A stretch of 64,000 nt of DNA. It comes from Chitinophagaceae bacterium (GTDB taxonomy: Bacteria > Bacteroidota > Bacteroidia > Chitinophagales > Chitinophagaceae). Position 1 is the stretch's first letter. Each line of letters begins with the position of its first letter. A model generated the notes under the pieces. That model was not told the origin of the DNA, did not search any database, and was given only the letters and a program-made list of their open reading frames with translations. The stretch is taken from the NCBI GenBank assembly GCA_016713085.1, contig JADJPV010000002.1, positions 868,001 to 932,000 of the forward strand, written 5' to 3'. Made by a program: the position numbers and the translations under genes. Below, one piece after another: positions 45,453 through 56,596 of this stretch.

Positions 45453-46823
45453 ATGGCTTTAATGAAATCGATCTCCGGGATTCGTGGCACTATTGGGGGC
45501 AAACCCGGCGACAATCTTACTCCTGTTGATATTGTAAAATTCACAGCTGCTTATGGCACAATTCTCGGTAAAGGAAAGAAAGTAATTGTAGGAAGAGATG
45601 GCCGCATGAGCGGAGAAATGGTCCGGAGTTTGGTCGTGAATACGTTAATAGGGTTGGGCTTAGATGTAGTTGATCTTGGTTTAAGTACCACACCTACTGT
45701 TGAGATGGCAGTTAAGTTTGAAGGAGCTGCAGGAGGAATTATTCTTACTGCTTCACATAATCCCAAACAATGGAATGCATTGAAACTCCTGAATGAAAAA
45801 GGGGAGTTCATCAGTGCAGAGCTTGGATTACAAATGCTGGCAATTGCAGAAAGTGAACAGTTTAATTTTGCACAGGTTGATGAACTGGGAACCTATTCAT
45901 GCGACGATACTTTATTACAAACACATATTGATGCGATCCTTGTTCATCCTTTAGTGAATAAGAAACAGATTGCAGATAAGAAATTCAAAGTGGTGGTTGA
46001 TGCCATTAACAGTTCGGGAGCAGAAGCAGTTCCTGCATTATTAAATGCATTGGGTGTAACAGATATAACAGTGCTGAATGCAGAAATGAATGGCAACTTT
46101 GCACATAACCCCGAACCATTAGCCGAAAACCTGGTGGAACTGTGCAGTGAAGTGGTCAAACAAAAAGCTGATCTTGGCATAGCTGTTGATCCGGATGTGG
46201 ACCGTTTATGTTTTGTAAGCAATGATGGTTCTTTATTCGGCGAAGAATACACACTGGTTGCAGTTGCAGATTATGTTCTCAGTAATAAAAAAGGAAATAC
46301 TGTTTCCAATCTTTCTTCAACAAGGGCTTTGCGTGATGTTACAGAAAAGCATGGAGGCACTTATTTTGCCAGTGCAGTAGGAGAGGTGAATGTGGTAAAA
46401 AAAATGAAAGAAGTAAACGCCGTAATTGGTGGTGAAGGAAACGGTGGTATCATCGATCCTCATTTGCATTACGGTCGTGATGCGTTGATTGGTATTGCTT
46501 TATTCCTTACACAATTGGCACAGGCGGGTAAAACAACTGCTGAGCTGCGCAAAACATTTCCTGATTATTTCATGAGCAAGAATAAGATTGATCTGCCGCA
46601 GGGAACAGATGTGAAAGCTGTTCTTGCAAAAGTGAAAGATCAATACACTTCTTACCAGGTGAATACAGAGGATGGCGTAAAGATTGACTTTGAAAAAAGC
46701 TGGGTGCATTTAAGGGCCAGTAATACCGAGCCAATCATCCGCATTTATTCTGAAGCTGATTCAACTGAAAAAGCGGATGCACTGGCGTTGGACGTAATTA
46801 ATAAGATTAAGGAACTGATGTGA
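45453..46823 (+). CDS. glmM: Phosphoglucosamine mutase-type phosphohexomutase
   Basis: 456 residues with the alpha-D-phosphohexomutase layout: SGIRGTIGGKPGDNLTP, the phosphoserine loop ILTASHNPKQWNALKLL, the magnesium loop GIAVDPDVDRLCFV, the sugar-specificity GGEGNGGIIDPHLHYGRD and the phosphate-binding VHLRASNTEPIIRIYSEA. Probably converts glucosamine-6-phosphate to glucosamine-1-phosphate for peptidoglycan precursors. Phosphomannomutase-type use cannot be excluded. Single-gene unit. Confidence 0.88.
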   Translation: MALMKSISGIRGTIGGKPGDNLTPVDIVKFTAAYGTILGKGKKVIVGRDGRMSGEMVRSLVVNTLIGLGLDVVDLGLSTTPTVEMAVKFEGAAGGIILTASHNPKQWNALKLLNEKGEFISAELGLQMLAIAESEQFNFAQVDELGTYSCDDTLLQTHIDAILVHPLVNKKQIADKKFKVVVDAINSSGAEAVPALLNALGVTDITVLNAEMNGNFAHNPEPLAENLVELCSEVVKQKADLGIAVDPDVDRLCFVSNDGSLFGEEYTLVAVADYVLSNKKGNTVSNLSSTRALRDVTEKHGGTYFASAVGEVNVVKKMKEVNAVIGGEGNGGIIDPHLHYGRDALIGIALFLTQLAQAGKTTAELRKTFPDYFMSKNKIDLPQGTDVKAVLAKVKDQYTSYQVNTEDGVKIDFEKSWVHLRASNTEPIIRIYSEADSTEKADALALDVINKIKELM

Positions 46824-46890
46824 TGAAGAATGGCTGAGTCGCCGTATAAAAGCGATCTCAGTATCTTTGCAGCTTCGTAAACAATAATCA

Positions 46891-48017
46891 ATGAACCGGA
46901 TTTATTTTGACAATGCTGCTACAACAGCAATTGAACCAAAAGTAGTAGAGGCAATGCTGCCTTATCTTCAAAACAATTTTGGAAACCCTTCTTCTATTTA
47001 TTCATTCGGAAGAGAAACAAGGCTGGCAATTGAAAATGCAAGAAAGACAGTTGCAAAAATTCTGAATGCACATCCGGCAGAGATCTTTTTTACCAGCGGC
47101 GGTACTGAAAGTTCCAATACAGCTATCACGGCATCTGTTCGTGATTTGGGATGTAAACATATCATCACTTCACCCATTGAACATCATGCAACACTTCATA
47201 CAGTTGAGTATTTAGATAACCGGGATGAAGTAACGGTGAGTTATGTAAAGGTTTTACCGAATGGTCATATTGATCTCGAACACCTGGAACAGTTGCTGGC
47301 TGCAAGTGAAGAAAAAACACTGGTCACTTTAATGCATGCCAACAATGAAATCGGCAACATTACAGATCTCCATGCCGTGGGAAATTTATGCAAACAGTAT
47401 AATGCTATTTTTCATTCAGATACGGTACAAACAATCGGGCACTTCCCGTTTGATTTGAGAAATACGCCTATTCATTTTCTGAGCGGTTCTGCACATAAAT
47501 TTCACGGGCCAAAAGGTGCCGGGCTTCTTTATATCAATGAAAATGTACAGATCAAACCATATATACATGGCGGAGGGCAGGAACGAAATATGCGGGCAGG
47601 AACAGAAAATGTATACGGTATTGTTGGTTTTGCAAAAGCATTGGAAATTGCAACTGCTTCACAGGAAGAAGACAGTGCTTATATAAAAGGTATCAAGTAT
47701 TACTTAATTGAAGAGCTGAAGAAAAATATAAAAGGAATCGGTTTTAACGGTGATTCAATGGGCCTGAGCAATTATACTGTATTAAACGTCAGTTTCCCCA
47801 AATCAGAAAAACAGAGATGCTGTTGTTTAATCTTGATATGGAAGGCATCTGTGCATCGGGTGGAAGTGCCTGTACAAGTGGTGCACAGCAGGGCTCGCAT
47901 GTAATAAGAGCAATTAATACTAACCCAAATCAGGTGCAGGTCCGGTTTTCTTTCAGCAAATACAACACAAAAGAAGAAGTTGACATCCTTGTTGACAAGT
48001 TGAAAGATATGATGTGA
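46891..48017 (+). CDS. Cysteine desulfurase (IscS/NifS family, frameshifted)
   Basis: About 375 residues. PLP enzyme supplying sulfur from cysteine. Seen: RIYFDNAATTAIEPKVVEAM, FTSGGTESSNTAI, the PLP lysine in FLSGSAHKFHGPKGAG, GGGQERNMRAGTENV and the sulfur-carrying Cys loop in GICASGGSACTSGAQ near the end. One A is missing at 47807-47811. Fixed, the join reads FPKSEKTEMLLFNLDMEG. Neither IscU nor Suf genes are adjacent, so the acceptor is unknown. Confidence 0.9.
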
Positions 48018-48090
48018 ACTCTCATACTTTCGTCTGACCATAGTCATGTTTTTAACAGTCGTTAGTTAGCAACTTCGATAAAAATTTGTT

Positions 48091-49446
48091 ATGTCATCCC
48101 GCAGGCAATTTCTGAAAGATAGCTTGTTGACGTCAACAGGCCTTGCTATTGTATCCAATGGATTCTCATCATTTCATATTGGACAAAAATCAAAAGTAAT
48201 TATTATTGGTGCAGGCTTTTCCGGATTGGCGGCAGCCTATAAACTCAAAAAAAGAGGAATTGATGTTCTTGTTCTTGAAGCAAGAAACCGTTTGGGAGGA
48301 AGGGTATTTACATATAACATGGATGCTAAACAGAAGCTGAATGTTGAATTGGGCGGCGAGTGGATATCAGCATCTCAAAAAAGAATACTCAGTCTTTGCA
48401 AAGAACTCAATCTTTCATTACAGGATAATCTTTTGCAGGCGCACTTGCTGTATAATAATAAATACTCCAAACCCAATGAATGGAGTATGAGCCAGGATTG
48501 GATGAAGAAGCTGTCAAAATTAAAAATGGATTTTGCTGATCTGCGCCCTGAAGAGCAAACGGAGATGGATAAACTCGACTGGTGGCGTTATTTATTAAAT
48601 AACGGGTGTGATGGTGCTGATCTTGATTTGCAAAGCCTGATTGACAGTATTGATTTTGGGGAGAGCATCCGCCAGGTATCTGCTTACACCGCATTAAGTC
48701 ATTTTACAACAGTTGCAGAAAGAAAAGAACTTCCCTATAAAATTGTTGGAGGCAACGGACGTTTGGCAGAAGCATTGGCCGATCAGATTGGAAGAGATAA
48801 AATCAAAATAAATTACAGGGTAAGAAAAATTGAACAGGGTGTTAATGTAAAAGTAACCTGCTATAATGGGGAAGTGTTTGAAGCAGATAAAATTATCTGT
48901 ACTGTACCAACGCAGGCAATGAAAAAAATTGAATGGTTGCCAAGATTGCCAATTGAAAAAGTTGATGCCATCAATGAACTGCAGTACAGCAGGGTAAATA
49001 AAAATGCAGTGTTGTATAACAAACGTTTCTGGAAAGATGAAAGTTTCGATATCATTACCGATACTACATCGCACTTTATTTATCATGGAACAAAAAGCCA
49101 GCCATCTGCAAAAGGAGTTTTGATTTCTTATGCAGTGGGAGATAAAGCAGAAGTGATTGCAAAGCAAAATGATAATGGCAGATCACTGTTAATGCAACAG
49201 GCACTGCAGCCAGCATTTGGAATTGTGAAGCCAATGATTGAAAAGCAGTTTAACTATTATTGGGGCGATGATGAATTTTCAAAAGGTGGTTATTCTGTTT
49301 ACCGTCCCGGCCAATGGTTCAGGCTGAGACCCATACTGCAGAAATCATTTATGAATACATTGTTTGCAGGTGAACATATTGCAGATCTGCAGGCGTCAAT
49401 GGAAGGAGCTGTTGTTACCGGCGAAGAAGCAGCTGATAGTATTTAA
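48091..49446 (+). CDS. Flavin-dependent amine oxidase, probably exported
   Basis: 451 residues. The N-terminus MSSRRQFLKDSLLTSTGLAIVSNG is a Tat-like signal (SRRQFLK). The FAD domain begins KVIIIGAGFSGLAAAYKLKK, followed by EARNRLGGRVFTYN and the amine-oxidase clamp LNVELGGEWISASQKRIL. The C-terminal FAGEHIADLQASMEGAVVTGEEAA closes the FAD site. It probably oxidises a primary amine or amino acid in the periplasm, releasing hydrogen peroxide and ammonia. Substrate unknown. Confidence 0.85.
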   Translation: MSSRRQFLKDSLLTSTGLAIVSNGFSSFHIGQKSKVIIIGAGFSGLAAAYKLKKRGIDVLVLEARNRLGGRVFTYNMDAKQKLNVELGGEWISASQKRILSLCKELNLSLQDNLLQAHLLYNNKYSKPNEWSMSQDWMKKLSKLKMDFADLRPEEQTEMDKLDWWRYLLNNGCDGADLDLQSLIDSIDFGESIRQVSAYTALSHFTTVAERKELPYKIVGGNGRLAEALADQIGRDKIKINYRVRKIEQGVNVKVTCYNGEVFEADKIICTVPTQAMKKIEWLPRLPIEKVDAINELQYSRVNKNAVLYNKRFWKDESFDIITDTTSHFIYHGTKSQPSAKGVLISYAVGDKAEVIAKQNDNGRSLLMQQALQPAFGIVKPMIEKQFNYYWGDDEFSKGGYSVYRPGQWFRLRPILQKSFMNTLFAGEHIADLQASMEGAVVTGEEAADSI

Positions 49447-49453
49447 AAAAGAA

Positions 49454-50080
49454 TTATTGTATAAGAATCCGTTTTCGAATGATTCCCTGTGAGGTTTTCA
49501 TTTGCAGGATGTAAGTTCCTTTTTGCAAACCGGAAGCATCAAAGGGAAGTGTAATTTCACCCGGCTGCAGATTTCTTTCTGCAACACAGCTAACTATTTT
49601 TCCACTCTGGTCATAAACAGAAAGTGAAACGATGCCGGCTTTTTTTACACTGATATTGATCCATGCTTTTGATACAACAGGATTAGGATAAGCTGTGAAA
49701 TTAAATTCACGTGCCCTGTTCTCTGTAATATTTGCAACTACATTAACGTTGATCCGGCCTTTCATACCACCTGTTCCATGATTGCTGCAGGCATAATAAA
49801 TAGAAGTACCTGCCATTGCTGCAGTTATTGTTAAGTTGAAATTGGAAGTTGAACTGAAACCGCCAGATAATAATGTATTGTCATTTGCATCATAAGAAGC
49901 CTGGCTTATTTGAACTAAAGAATGAAAACCGCTTGCTTCAATGTTTACAACATCACCGACATTTACAGTTAAAGTGGCAGGTGAATAGGAAAACCCTGAA
50001 ATGGTAATATTAAAATTCTCTGCTTTGCCTTGAGTGCCCATTAAAACAAAGAAGGAAAAAAGGAGTATAAATTGTTTCAT
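49454..50080 (-). CDS. Blue-copper (cupredoxin) protein with type IX sorting domain
   Basis: 208 residues. Signal peptide MKQFILLFSFFVLMGTQGKA, then a plastocyanin-like domain with the four type 1 copper ligands His53 (GFHSL), Cys98, His101 and Met106 (YYACSNHGTGGM). It ends in a type IX secretion C-terminal domain (FTAYPNPVVSKAWINI, then GTYILQMKTSQG and the basic end KRILIQ). It would be exported across the outer membrane by the T9SS and either anchored or released. The partner for its electron is not evident. It lies convergent to the amine oxidase. Confidence 0.85.
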   Translation of the reverse strand: MKQFILLFSFFVLMGTQGKAENFNITISGFSYSPATLTVNVGDVVNIEASGFHSLVQISQASYDANDNTLLSGGFSSTSNFNLTITAAMAGTSIYYACSNHGTGGMKGRINVNVVANITENRAREFNFTAYPNPVVSKAWINISVKKAGIVSLSVYDQSGKIVSCVAERNLQPGEITLPFDASGLQKGTYILQMKTSQGIIRKRILIQ

Positions 50081-50205
50081 AAATCAGTTTTAGTGTGCAA
50101 AAATTAGAAATTGATTTTCTGTAAATGAAAAGTTTATAACTCAACAGGAATTTTTGATGTCTGAACCGGATTATTCAATAATTTTCCATTTTAAAATTTA
50201 CGATT

Positions 50206-51564
50206 ATGACACTTCGCCATTTAGTACTTTCAGTTTCAGCTGTAAGTATGCTTTTGTTCTCCTGCAAACTCATGCCAAAAGAAGAATCAAAACAAACAGC
50301 TGCATCTTCTTTTCCCGATTACATTAAACAGTCAAATATTTATGAAGTAAACGTCCGCCAGTATTCACCTGAAGGAACATTCAAAGCGTTTGAAGCATCA
50401 CTTCCACGGTTAAAAGAAATGGGAGTGGATATGTTATGGTTTATGCCTATTACACCTATCAGCAAAGCTGATCGTAAAGGTGTGTTGGGAAGTTATTATG
50501 CAGTTGCTGACTACACCGCTGTTAATCCTGAGTTTGGAACAATTGATGACTGGAAAGCACTGGTGCAGAAAGCACATGATCTCGGCTTTAAAGTAATTAC
50601 TGACTGGGTGCCCAATCATACAGGAGCTGATAACCGCTGGATGACATCGAACCCTGATTTTTTTGTAAAAGGTAAAGACGGAAAATTTGCTTTTGCATTT
50701 GACTGGAGTGATACAAGAGATCTCAACTACTGGAATCCAATCCTGAAAGACAGTATGCTTACTGCTATGAAGTTCTGGTTAACTGAAACAAAGATTGATG
50801 GTTTCCGTTGTGATGTTGCTCCCGAGGTACCACGCAGTTTCTGGCAGCATGCAATTGCTGAACTGAAAAAAATAAAACCCGATATTTTTATGCTGGGTGA
50901 AGGTGATGTTGCCTGGCTGCACGATGCAGGTTTTCATGCATCTTATTCATGGGACTTTTTTGCAACCATGAAAAAAGTAGCAAACGGACAGGCGAATGCA
51001 AGAGCTCTTGATTCAGCAATGATGCGTTTTGATAATACTTATCCACCTGATGCCATTAAGTTGTATTTCACCAGTAATCATGATGAGAACACATGGAACA
51101 AAGCAGATTATGCAACTATGCCGGGTGAAATACATGCTCCCTTTGCTGTGTTAACACAAACATGGAGAAATGCATTGCCGTTAATCTACAGCGGACAGGA
51201 AGAACCTTTCCTTGATTCACTTTCTTTCTTTTATAAAGACACGATCACATTTGGTCAATATCAACGTGCACCATTCTATAAAACATTATTAACGCTGCGC
51301 AAACAAACTCCTGCACTGGCTGCTGATGCAAACTATACCAAGCTTGAATCAGGCAACGATGATGCAGTGTTTGCATTTACAAAAGAGAAGGGCGGTAAAA
51401 AAGTACTGGTTGTTTTAAACCTGTCAAAGAATCCTCAAACAGTTACATTGAAAGGAACCATTGCAGGCGAACCAATGAATGCTTTCGCAGGTAAAACAGA
51501 AAAATTAACTGATGGACAAAGTTTTGCTTTGGCTCCATGGGGTTATTTGGTGTACAGTTATTGA
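50206..51564 (+). CDS. GH13 alpha-amylase-family lipoprotein
   Basis: 452 residues. Lipoprotein signal with the lipobox Cys in MLLFSCKLMP. TIM-barrel motifs: VDMLWFMPITPIS, KVITDWVPNHTG, GFRCDVAPEVP (nucleophile Asp), IFMLGEGDV (acid/base Glu) and YFTSNHDENTW (transition-state Asp). A small C-terminal beta domain (VLVVLNLSKNPQTVTLKG) follows. Likely cleaves alpha-glucans at the cell surface. It is a lone gene, with no SusC/SusD neighbours, so it is not a full polysaccharide utilization locus. Confidence 0.9.
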   Translation: MTLRHLVLSVSAVSMLLFSCKLMPKEESKQTAASSFPDYIKQSNIYEVNVRQYSPEGTFKAFEASLPRLKEMGVDMLWFMPITPISKADRKGVLGSYYAVADYTAVNPEFGTIDDWKALVQKAHDLGFKVITDWVPNHTGADNRWMTSNPDFFVKGKDGKFAFAFDWSDTRDLNYWNPILKDSMLTAMKFWLTETKIDGFRCDVAPEVPRSFWQHAIAELKKIKPDIFMLGEGDVAWLHDAGFHASYSWDFFATMKKVANGQANARALDSAMMRFDNTYPPDAIKLYFTSNHDENTWNKADYATMPGEIHAPFAVLTQTWRNALPLIYSGQEEPFLDSLSFFYKDTITFGQYQRAPFYKTLLTLRKQTPALAADANYTKLESGNDDAVFAFTKEKGGKKVLVVLNLSKNPQTVTLKGTIAGEPMNAFAGKTEKLTDGQSFALAPWGYLVYSY

Positions 51565-51594
51565 GCTAAGAGTTTAAAAGAGTGAAAAAGAAAA

Positions 51595-51632
51595 AGAGAT
51601 AACAGTTTGCAAACGCTGTCATCTCTTTTTTA
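51595..51632. terminator. Terminator between amylase and tryptophan dioxygenase
   Basis: AGAGAT-A-ACAG / CTGT-C-ATCTCT around TTTGCAAACG, with six T on the right and A-rich sequence on the left. It sits inside a longer imperfect inverted repeat (51564-51599 with 51670-51709). Confidence 0.75.
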
Positions 51633-51703
51633 ATTTTTAGTATTACAGTAGTCAGCTATTGTTGTGATTTCTCTTTTTCAACTCTTTTCACTCCTTTAAT
51701 CTC

Positions 51704-52755
51704 TTAGCTAAACCCTAATGCCTTAATCAGTTCTTCCGGCAGCTTCGGCAACTTTCTTCTTTCAATTAAGTAAGTAGATAGTGAAGCAAGATCTTTAAAA
51801 ATATAATGCTGCTGAACAGCTCCTTCTAAATATCCTGCACCTGTTGTATTGCCTGTTCCCACACGCATGCCAATCATTCGCCGAACCATTACATAATGTT
51901 TATGCCGCCAGCCAGCAAGCCAATGATCAATTTCAATTAATGTATCTAAAATTTGAAACGATGTTTGGAACACAGGAAAATCCCTGTACAGCATAATGAA
52001 CAATGCACTTCGCATGGCTGCATCACTGAAAGTCCCGTCTTCATTTTTCTGTTCAATGAATTGTGCATCAAAGTCGGCCAGTTTATGCTGTTCTCTTTCT
52101 GTTAAGCTTTGCTGATAGATAGTTCTGTAATCGTTCCAGAAAGCATGTGTACCTGTTGATGGATATTGTGCTGCATAACTTGTCCAGAATTTTTCATCAA
52201 AGAAAGGCATTCGGCCAAGCCATTGATTGATTAGCTGTAAAATAGTTGCTGAACTTTCAATGGAATTGATTTCATTAAAATCGCTCTTATCAAAACCGCC
52301 TTCATTGGTGCGTTTATAATATTCCTGCTGATGACGTTTTCCATTTTCAAACCAAGTGTTGCTTCAATTAACCGAAACTGTTTGCTTTGAAAACCGGAAG
52401 CAGGAGTAAGGAGGTTTCTGAATTCAAGAAAATCAAGCGGCGTCATTGTATCAAGCACTGTTACCTGTTGATTCAGTAATTCAAGAATCCTTGATACACG
52501 TTTTAAACGGTGCCTGCATAAATTCAAGTCTTCGCTGTTATCATCTACCTTTTCTTTACTGAATACTTTTTTTACAAAGGCAAGTTCAAACAAAATCTGT
52601 TTAAACCAAAGCTCATATGCCTGGTGAATAATAATGAACAGCATTTCATCGTGCGCCGGCGTTTGCCCTTCAGCAAAACTTAAAGGATGCTGACTGTCGA
52701 GAATATTTTCAATACGTAAATAAGAAGGGTAGTATTGGCCATTGTTATCGTTCAT
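51704..52755 (-). CDS. kynA: Tryptophan 2,3-dioxygenase (frameshifted)
   Basis: About 350 residues. Haem enzyme that opens the indole ring of tryptophan to N-formylkynurenine. Seen: YYPSYLRIENILDSQHPLS, HDEMLFIIIHQAYELWFKQI and LTPASGFQSKQFRLIEATLG. After restoration of one G near 52335 it continues HQQEYYKRTNEGGF, INQWLGRMPFFDEKFW and WRHKHYVMVRRMIGMRVGTGNTTGA (haem His in HYVMVRRMIG). The start at 52755 (MNDNNGQYYPSYL) is chosen; an in-frame ATG at 52827 gives an odd extension. No other kynurenine-pathway genes are nearby. Confidence 0.92.
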
Positions 52756-52922
52756 AATTGAATCGTTATGCGGCAAGGTTAAAACTTTTTTTGTAAACTG
52801 CAGTTTGTGGGAATAAGGAGTGAACAAGTTTAATAAAATTTCATACTATACGGCTTTGCTGAACGTTATTCAGCTATTCCCATCCCTTATAATACTGGCT
52901 TTATTTTTGTTAAAAGATTAAC

Positions 52923-53817
52923 ATGCTGAAAAAACTTACATTCTTTTTAGTTGCAGTTGCTGCAACAAGTCAACTTTATTCGCAGGACTTTCGTATCAAC
53001 GTATTTGGTGGACTGGCTAATTACAGCGGCGATCTGCAGGCAAAAGCCATTACATTTCAACAGGCCCGTTATGCTTTAGGAGCATGGGTTAGTTATGATC
53101 TCAACCCAAAAATTATGCTGCGGGGCGGACTGCATTATGCAAATGTTCAGGCATCGGATGTTTATCAGAAAAATCCGAGGAACCTTATACGTAACCTCAG
53201 CTTTGCAACGAATATCTGGGAATTACAGGCAGCTGCTGAGTATCATTTTCTCGGTATGGACAGCAGAATTTTTTCACCTTATGTGTTTGGGGGTGTGGCA
53301 GTATTCCGCTATAATCCTTATGCATTTGATGCAGCCGGAACCAAAGTTTTCCTGAAACCACTTTCAACCGAAGGGCAGGGGATTACAGGATATCCTGATC
53401 GGAAACCTTATAATCTTATACAGGTGGCCGTTCCATTTGGATTGGGTGTAAGAATGATGGTTAACGACAGAATTGATATTGGTGCCGAATTTGGCTACCG
53501 TAAAACATTTACGGATTATATGGATGATGTGAGCCGTTCTTACATTGATCCGGCTTTGCTGTTGGCACAACGGGACCAAAAGCTGTTGAAATGTCTTACC
53601 GCACTCCCGAGCTTCCTAATCATACAACCGATCCATATCCGGTTGACCTGGAAAAAGAGGAAGCCCTGAATACAAAGACAATTATTATTTCTTTGGGCTC
53701 ACATTCAGTTACCGCCTCACAGGTGGTGATAAATTCAACGACAAACGTTACAATAATGGTCGAAGAGGTGGCGGAAAAAGACGTTCAAGCATGGGTTGTC
53801 CAACCAATGTTTTGTAA
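52923..53817 (+). CDS. DUF6089-type outer-membrane beta-barrel protein (two frameshifts)
   Basis: About 298 residues. Signal peptide MLKKLTFFLVAVAATSQLYSQ is followed by FRINVFGGLANYSGDLQAKA and strands including GAWVSYDLNPKIMLRGGLHY, AAAEYHFLG, YVFGGVAVFRYNP and GAEFGYRKTFTDYMDDVS, as in the DUF6089/PorT-like group. Indels at 53572-53574 and about 53652 hide the end, which reads KRGSPEYKDNYYFFGLTFSY and terminates in a Gly/Arg-rich tail after RLTGGDKFND. The exact partner is unknown. Followed by a terminator at 53878-53905. Confidence 0.75.
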
Positions 53818-53877
53818 GGATTTTCTCTTTTTGAAGCTGCCCTTTTTTTCTTATCCACAAATGCAATTAATATGTTG

Positions 53878-53905
53878 AAAAACAGCCAAAATAATGGCTG
53901 TTTTT
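53878..53905 (+). terminator. Terminator before gyrA
   Basis: AAAAACAGCCA / TGGCTGTTTTT, 11-bp perfect stem with an AAATAA loop. Confidence 0.9.
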
Positions 53906-53976
53906 CTGCTTTCATCCCTTTGCTTTTCGGTATCTTTGGCGGCCTCTTTTAAGCAACGGGGCAAACAAAAAATACA

Positions 53977-56551
53977 ATGGAAAAAGAGCCACATAATCAC
54001 GGGAGAATTATCCCGGTAAATATCGAAGAACAAATGAAAACGGCGTACATCGATTATTCGATGTCGGTAATCGTAGGCCGTGCATTACCCGATGTAAGAG
54101 ATGGGTTGAAACCTGTTCACCGCCGCATTCTTTATGCAATGAACGAACTGGGTTTAAATTACAATAAGTCATATAAGAAGAGTGCAAGAGTTGTCGGTGA
54201 AGTGTTGGGTAAGTATCATCCGCATGGCGATAGTTCTGTTTACGATGCTATGGTACGTATGGCACAGGAGTGGAGCATGCGTTATATGATGGTTGATGGT
54301 CAGGGGTAACTTTGGTAACCAGGATGGTGATGGCCCAGCTGCCATGCGTTATACGGAAGTTCGTATGGAACGCTTAACAGAAACAATGATGGATGATATC
54401 GACAAAGAAACAGTCGATTTTCAAAACAACTTTGATGATTCTGAAAGAGAACCTTCTGTTCTGCCTGCAAGAACACCGAATTTATTGATTAATGGATCAA
54501 GTGGTATTGCCGTGGGTATGGCTACCAACATGATGCCGCATAACCTCAGCGAAGCAATTGATGGCTGCGTTGCCTATATCGACAATAAAGAGATTACGAT
54601 TGAAGAATTGATGAAGCATGTAAAAGCTCCTGACTTTCCAACTGCCGGTACAATTTATGGCATGGAAGGAATTAAAGCTGCTTATCATTTCGGAAGAGGT
54701 AAGGTAGTATTGCGTGGAAAATTGACGATTGAAACAAAATCAAGCGGAAGAGAGCAGATCATTATTACCGAAGTTCCTTACCAGGTGAACCGTGATGCAT
54801 TGACAGATAAAATCGGTCAGCTTGTTAATAATAAAGTAATTGAAGGGATTGTTCATGTTAACAACGAGAGTAACCAGAAAGAGGGAACGAGGATTGTTAT
54901 TGACCTTAAACGTGATGCAGTTGCCAATGTAATTGTTAACCAGCTTTACAAATTCACTGAATTACAAACATCATACGGTATCAATAATGTGGCCCTTGTA
55001 AAAGGAAGGCCAAAAACATTGAACCTGAAAGATCTTATTTCAGAGTTTATTGAGTTCCGTCATGAAGTGGTTGTGCGCCGTGCAAAATATGAACTCCGTA
55101 AAGCACAGGAACGGGCGCATATTTTATTGGGTTATTTAATTGCATTGGATCATTTAGATGAAGTGATTGCATTGATCCGCAGCTCACCAACACCTGATGT
55201 AGCAAAAGAAAACCTGATTAATGCCGGTTGGGGACTGGATGAAATTCAGGCAAAAGCCATCCTGGAACTGCGCTTACAGCGCTTAACAGGTATGGAAAGA
55301 GATAAGATCAAGAACGAATATGATGAATTAATGAAACTCATTAATCATTTAACAGAGTTGCTTGGCAGTGAAACCTTGCGTTTTGAACTGATCAAAACTG
55401 AATTGCTTGAAATCAAAGCGAAGTTTGGCGACGAACGCAGAACAGAAATTACTTATCTCGATGATGAAGTTCGTATTGAAGATCTCATCAAAGAAGAAGA
55501 TGTGGTGATTACAATTTCACATCATGGCTATATCAAACGTACATCAGCTTCTGAATACCGTCAGCAACGCAGAGGTGGCAGAGGAGCAATCGGCAGCAAA
55601 ACAAGAGAAGAAGATTATGTAGAACATCTCTTTGTTGCATCTACTCACCACACACTGTTGTTCTTTACTGAAAAGGGAAGATGTTACTGGTTGAAATCAT
55701 ACGAAATTCCTGAAGGCGATAAAACAAGCAAGGGTCGTGCTATTCAAAACCTGATGCAGTTACCGCCTGATGATAAAGTGAGAGCAATCATTGATGTGAA
55801 AAACCTCGACGATGAGGAATTTGTGAAGAATCATTACATTGTATTGTGTACAAGGAGAGGCATCATCAAAAAAACACTTTTAGAAGACTTTAGCAGACGC
55901 CGTGCAACCGGAGTGAATGCAATTACCATCATAGAAGGCGATCAGTTGCTTGAAGCGAAGATGACAGATGGCAACAGCGAGATCATGATGGCAGTGAAAA
56001 GCGGAAGGGCAATTCGTTTCCCAGAAGCCAAAGTAAGACCAACCGGTCGTGGTGCAATTGGAGTAGGTGGTATTGAAGTGGATGATGAGAAAGATGAAGT
56101 GGTTGGTATGATTTGTGTCAATAAGGATGATACTTCAAGAACGGTGCTGGTGGTTAGCGAAAAAGGATATGGCAAGCGCACAGCTTTTGAAGAATACAGA
56201 ATGACGAACAGGGGAGGTAAAGGTGTGAAGACGATTAATGTAACCGATAAGACTGGCCCATTAGTTGGTATGCTGGAAGTAACGGAGAGAGAAGATCTGA
56301 TGATCAGTTGTAAGAGCGGTATAACCATCCGTATGAAGATGAACCAGATCAGTGAACAGGGAAGAGCAACACAGGGTGTAAAATTGATCAGGGTGGATGA
56401 TGGAGATGAAATTGCAGCCATCACACGTTTGGATGAAAGTAATGTTATTGAAGAAGAATTGATTTTACCAACAGACATTACAGAAACACCGGAAGCACCC
56501 GAAACAAATGAAACACCTGATGAACCGGAAGTAACTGATTCTCCAGAATAA
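53977..56551 (+). CDS. gyrA: DNA gyrase subunit A (frameshifted)
   Basis: About 858 residues. Cuts and rejoins DNA during negative supercoiling. Seen: YSMSVIVGRALPDVRDGLKP, KSARVVGEVLGKYHPHGDSSVYDAMVRMAQEWS, the catalytic Tyr (near residue 124) in AAMRYTEVRMERL and the TPNLLINGSSGIAVGMATN motif. The GyrA box (QQRRGGRG) begins near 55562, followed by a blade-type C-terminal domain and a disordered acidic tail (TDITETPEAPETNETPDEPE). An extra G at 54303-54306 is the only frame break, right after DGQG. Confidence 0.95.
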
Positions 56552-56596
56552 TCTGGAAATCAATAAATCAGAATAATAAATCTCAAATAAAAGAAA

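Noticed and set aside
50206..51564. Polysaccharide utilization locus around the GH13 gene
   Set aside because: No SusC/SusD pair, regulator or other glycoside hydrolase is adjacent.
54300..54306. Programmed frameshift in gyrA
   Set aside because: There is no slippery heptamer with a following structure, and many similar breaks occur elsewhere in the window.
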